Source of the DNA: Helicobacteraceae bacterium
GTDB lineage: Bacteria > Campylobacterota > Campylobacteria > Campylobacterales > SZUA-545
Direction of reading: 5' to 3'
Assembly: GCA_003250175.1 (NCBI GenBank)
Contig: QKHD01000365.1
Span: 1 to 26,067 of the forward strand
DNA length: 26,067 nucleotides
This document shows, one piece after another, positions 23,154-26,067 of the stretch. Below the pieces are notes generated by a model. It did no database searches. It was not told the DNA's origin and saw only the letters and a list, made by a program, of their open reading frames with translations. Position numbers and translations under genes: made by a program. Each line of letters starts with the position of its first letter. Position 1 is the stretch's first letter.

Positions 23154-23945
23154 ATGCGTCTATTCGCCATCTACGGAAATCCGGTCGCCCACTCCAAGTC
23201 GCCCCGTCTGCACAACGCCACCTTCTCCACCCTGGGGATGACGGATTGTGCCTACACCCGCTTTTTGCTGGCAGAGGGCAGCGGGCTGGTGGCCCATTTC
23301 CGTCAGATGGAGCTCTCCGGAGCCAATGTGACGGTTCCTTTCAAGGAAGAGGCCTTCATGCAGTGCGACGAAGTACGCGGTCTGGCCAAGGAGATCGGTG
23401 CCGTCAATACGTTGGTAAAAGAGGGCAATAAAGTCATCGGTTACAACACCGATTGCAGCGGCTTCATGGAATCAATCCGGGAGTTTGAAGGGGTGGAGAG
23501 CATCCTCATCCTGGGCGCGGGGGGAACGGCCCGCGCCGTCGCTCTGGCTCTCAAGGAAGCGGGCAAGTCGGTCTGCCTGATCAACCGCAGCGACAAACGC
23601 CTGGAATTTTTTAAAGCCCAGGGGTTTGAAACCGCCACCTGGGATCACTTCACTCCGAGGGCCTTCGACCTGGTGGTCAATACCACCAGCGCCGGGCTCA
23701 GCGACAACTCCCTTCCCGCTCCGGTCGACCTGCTTAATCAGCTTCTGCCCCAAGCCAAGTACGCCTACGACGTCATCTACGGGAAAGAGCCGCCCTTTTT
23801 GGAGATGGCCATGCGCTACGGGCTGATTATGAAAGACGGCAAAGACATGCTGGTCGCCCAGGCGGTCCACGCCTTCATGCACTTTACCGGTCTGGAAAAT
23901 CACGACCGTATTTTGAAGATTATGGAGAAAACAATCGAGTTATGA
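23154..23945 (+). CDS. aroE: shikimate dehydrogenase (NADP+)
   Basis: 263 residues. It reduces 3-dehydroshikimate to shikimate. Substrate domain: YGNPVAHSKSPRLHN, and NVTVPFK with catalytic Lys64; NTDCSG gives Asp100. The dinucleotide domain has GAGGTARAV and INRS. NTTSAG and the C-terminal GKDMLVAQAVHAF complete the pattern. All active-site residues are present. It starts immediately after the trpE stop with no spacer, and its TGA overlaps the mscS ATG, so it is coupled on both sides. Confidence 0.95.
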   Translation: MRLFAIYGNPVAHSKSPRLHNATFSTLGMTDCAYTRFLLAEGSGLVAHFRQMELSGANVTVPFKEEAFMQCDEVRGLAKEIGAVNTLVKEGNKVIGYNTDCSGFMESIREFEGVESILILGAGGTARAVALALKEAGKSVCLINRSDKRLEFFKAQGFETATWDHFTPRAFDLVVNTTSAGLSDNSLPAPVDLLNQLLPQAKYAYDVIYGKEPPFLEMAMRYGLIMKDGKDMLVAQAVHAFMHFTGLENHDRILKIMEKTIEL

Positions 23946-25099
23946 CAGAGATTTTAGACGAATACCGCTACCTATTTGCCCACCTGAACGAACAGATCAT
24001 CTGGGCCGAGTGGATCGGCGCGATCGTTTTTATTCTTTTCTTTATTCGATTCCGCAATTTGGTAACCCGCTGGGTTTTTGGTATTTTGGAGTTTATCGCC
24101 GGAAAGACCAAGACAAATCTGGATAATCGTATTCTTGCCAACAGCAAAGAGGCCATGGCCTACATGGTCGGTCTCTTCGGCTTTTACGGCGGGGTTTCCA
24201 TTCTAACCCTATCGACTTCGCAACAGGCGGTTGCCTCCCATCTCATTGCTACCCTCTTTTATGTCGGATTTGCCTGGTTCTTGTTTATTTTAGTGGACAT
24301 CTTCGCCATGGAGATCAGCCGCACCCTCTCCGGAAGCCGGAAAAAAGTTCGTGGGGAGATGGTCAACTTTATTATCAAGTTCCTCAAATCGATTGTTGTT
24401 TTAGCTCTTTTGATTGGGGTGCTGGACGAGTGGGAATACAATGTCTCCGCCATTATCGCCTCTTTGGGGATCGGTGGTTTGGCCTTCGCGTTGGCGGCCA
24501 AGGATACCATCGCCAACCTATTTGGCAGCATGATGATCCTCTGGGACAAGCCCTTCGAACACGGCAACTGGATCGATGCGGCGGGCACAGAAGGGACGGT
24601 CGTGGAGATCGGCCTGCGTTCGACCACGATCCGTACCTTTGCCAACGCCCTGGTGACGGTACCCAACTCCAAGCTGGCCAATGAGACCATTACCAATTGG
24701 TCCAAGCGGCGTATCGGCCGCCAGATCAAGATGCAGATCGGGGTGCGTTACGACTCCAAACCCAGTGACATTAAAAACGCCATCGAGGCAATTCGGAGCT
24801 ATCTGCTCCACCACGAAGGTATCTCCAAGGAGATTGATCTGGAAGACAACAACCCGCTTATCTCCCGCAACGACTACGAGGGCAACAAGGACACGCTCCT
24901 GGTGCATCTGGACAGTTTCGGGGAGAGCAGTATCAACATTCTGATCTATTGTTTCAGCGTGACGGTCAACTGGTTTGAATTCATGGTCCTCAAAGAGGAA
25001 GTCATGTACAAATTCATGGAGATTATCGCCGAAAACAATCTGGATTTCGCCTTCCCGTCCCAAACGATCTATCTGGAACAGCAAGCGCAGACAAAGTAA
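23942..25099 (+). CDS. MscS-family mechanosensitive channel
   Basis: 385 residues. Four to five hydrophobic helices: about 20-38, 68-90, 100-122, 145-162 and the pore helix. The pore-lining segment IASLGIGGLAFALAAKDTIANLFG (about 170-193) is the hallmark of the family, followed by the beta domain (DKPFEHGNWIDAAGTEGTV, VPNSKLANETITNWS) and a C-terminal alpha/beta part. It opens under membrane tension to release solutes on osmotic downshift. The extra N-terminal helices place it with the 350-400-residue YnaI-like members. ATGA overlap with aroE. Confidence 0.92.
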   Translation: MTEILDEYRYLFAHLNEQIIWAEWIGAIVFILFFIRFRNLVTRWVFGILEFIAGKTKTNLDNRILANSKEAMAYMVGLFGFYGGVSILTLSTSQQAVASHLIATLFYVGFAWFLFILVDIFAMEISRTLSGSRKKVRGEMVNFIIKFLKSIVVLALLIGVLDEWEYNVSAIIASLGIGGLAFALAAKDTIANLFGSMMILWDKPFEHGNWIDAAGTEGTVVEIGLRSTTIRTFANALVTVPNSKLANETITNWSKRRIGRQIKMQIGVRYDSKPSDIKNAIEAIRSYLLHHEGISKEIDLEDNNPLISRNDYEGNKDTLLVHLDSFGESSINILIYCFSVTVNWFEFMVLKEEVMYKFMEIIAENNLDFAFPSQTIYLEQQAQTK

Positions 25100-25107
25100 G
25101 GAAACCT

Positions 25108-26067
25108 ATGCCGATTAAACGAGTACAAGAAGCGATCGAAGAGATCAAAAAAGGGAACATGGTCATCATGGTCGATGACGAAGACCGCGAAAACGAAGGG
25201 GATCTGGTCTATGCCGCAACCTTCACCACGCCGGAGAAGGTCAACTTCATGGCCACGGAGGCCAAGGGTCTGATCTGTGTCGCCCTGGAAAAAGAGGCGG
25301 CCAAACGGCTGGAACTCAACCCCATGGTGCCGCGTAACACCTCTTCATATGAGACCGCCTTTACCGTCTCCGTCGACGCGGCTACGGCGAGCACCGGGAT
25401 TTCCGCCTTTGAACGGGACATGACGATCCGCCTGCTGGCCGACCCCCAGAGCCGTCCGGAGGAGCTGGCGCGACCGGGGCATATTTTCCCCCTCATTGCC
25501 AAGGACGGAGGCGTTCTCAACCGGATCGGCCATACGGAAGGTTCCGTTGATCTGTGCAAGCTGGCCGGTCTGGCCGGCGTGGGCGTGATCTGCGAGATCA
25601 TGAAAGAAGACGGCACCATGGCGCGCCGGGATGATCTGGAAGTATTTGCCAAAAAACACAACATGAAGATTGTCCAGATCTCCGACCTGATCGAATACCG
25701 CATGCAGCGCGAATCGCTGATTAAAGAGACATCCAGAGAGACCATCAGCTTTTTCGGCAAGGATGTGGAGAAGGTGGTATACACCGACCATCTGGGCCGC
25801 CACCACACGCTGATGCTCTTTGGCACTCCCCAGGCCAAGGCCAATGTGAAGTTTCACAACGTCAGCAAGGACGTAGATTTCCTGCAAAACGATGAGCAGT
25901 TCAACGGGCTGCTGGGGGCGGTGGATTATCTGAAGGAAAAGGGCGGCGTGCCCCTGCGCGCTAACGTGACCGGCGGTATGGGACGTTGTGCGATGACGGG
26001 CCGCCTCGCGGTCCTGTTGGTGGCTGTCGCGTCCCTGTGGGCGTTCAGCCCCGGCGTGCGCGCGCAG
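25108..26067 (+). CDS. ribB: RibB/RibBA: 3,4-dihydroxy-2-butanone 4-phosphate synthase with degenerate GTP cyclohydrolase II part; 3' end abnormal
   Basis: The frame is open for 320 codons to the window edge. Residues 1-205 are the DHBP synthase of riboflavin synthesis: DDEDRENEGD (23-32) for metal and substrate, then TAFTVSVDAA, GHIFPLIAKDGGVLNRIGHTEGS and CEIMKEDGTMARRDDL. From about 206 a GCHII-like part starts, without the zinc cysteines expected of an active enzyme, as in other Campylobacterota RibBA. Family resemblance ends near residue 283 (KEKGGVPL, about 25956). The remaining residues look like an unrelated signal peptide in 72% GC sequence. A typical member has about 340-350 residues. 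AAGGAAACC precedes the ATG at 25108. Confidence 0.88.
   Translation, partial: MPIKRVQEAIEEIKKGNMVIMVDDEDRENEGDLVYAATFTTPEKVNFMATEAKGLICVALEKEAAKRLELNPMVPRNTSSYETAFTVSVDAATASTGISAFERDMTIRLLADPQSRPEELARPGHIFPLIAKDGGVLNRIGHTEGSVDLCKLAGLAGVGVICEIMKEDGTMARRDDLEVFAKKHNMKIVQISDLIEYRMQRESLIKETSRETISFFGKDVEKVVYTDHLGRHHTLMLFGTPQAKANVKFHNVSKDVDFLQNDEQFNGLLGAVDYLKEKGGVPLRANVTGGMGRCAMTGRLAVLLVAVASLWAFSPGVRAQ
25978..26067 (+). other. apparent foreign sequence: signal peptide-coding, very GC-rich right edge
   Basis: Starting at the ATG at 25978 (or 25993), the frame encodes a basic N-terminus (MGRCAMTGR), a hydrophobic core (LAVLLVAVASLWAF) and a cleavage site ending VRAQ. This is a textbook Sec signal peptide, which makes no sense inside a cytosolic riboflavin enzyme. 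I count 65 G or C in these 90 bases (72%). No ribosome binding site precedes it. The transition lies between about 25945 and 25977. It could be a misjoined contig end or a real recombination point. Confidence 0.55.

Noticed and set aside
1..26067. CRISPR array, tRNA, IS element, prophage, toxin-antitoxin or defence genes
   Set aside because: I looked for regularly spaced repeats, terminal inverted repeats, transposase or integrase motifs and tRNA-like folds and found none; genes are tightly packed housekeeping and small accessory genes.

Overview
The window reads as a chromosomal segment of a Campylobacterota (former Epsilonproteobacteria) bacterium, probably a free-living sulfur- or hydrogen-oxidising type with unusually high GC for the phylum (roughly 55-60% by eye; Nitratifractor-like GC would fit, but the genus is a guess). 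Evidence: the run cvpA-fur-lysS-glyA-DUF1882-SPOR-(trpE)-aroE matches a gene order I recall from Campylobacter and Sulfurimonas; menaquinone is made through the futalosine route (mqnC); the DNA glycosylase is of the Helicobacter MagIII type; Fur carries the two CxxC pairs of the Helicobacter/Campylobacter type; and RibBA has a degenerate second domain.

Layout. 1-1476: minus-strand pair ymdB-like phosphodiesterase and magIII glycosylase, coupled by an ATGA overlap, with a TATAAT -10 box. 1490-3662: minus-strand three-gene membrane operon (DUF3325-like, DUF3649-like, PepSY) under a good Fur box. 3775-7835: plus-strand genes: long-form hibernation factor, DUF523, a small membrane protein, SDR, histidine phosphatase, FMN-binding protein, PhzF, and a small exported protein. 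7836-15953: a densely packed seven-gene minus-strand cluster read from a TATAAT box at 15953: mqnC, a non-catalytic M16 protein, a novel large lipoprotein, recG, a STAS-like protein, a NemR/AcuR-like TetR and a FabF. Two TetR-type palindromes lie between tetR and fabF. 16003-16242: a small HTH-like protein with an inverted repeat upstream. 16474-end: a ten-gene plus-strand housekeeping operon from cvpA to ribBA.

The strongest unexplained signal is the palindrome TCCGGA. By hand count it occurs 70 times in 26 kb, against about 6-8 expected from base composition. It is spread over almost all genes, occurs in more than one reading frame, and sometimes comes in pairs 9-10 bp apart. This resembles a highly iterated palindrome, an uptake or segregation signal, or a protected methylation site. 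The second notable point is the right edge: the ribBA frame stays open but abruptly becomes about 72% GC and encodes a typical signal peptide unrelated to RibBA, which suggests a chimeric contig end. I see no tRNA, rRNA, CRISPR, IS element or phage gene, and no intergenic gap exceeds 300 bp (the longest is about 270 bp, 16243-16512).
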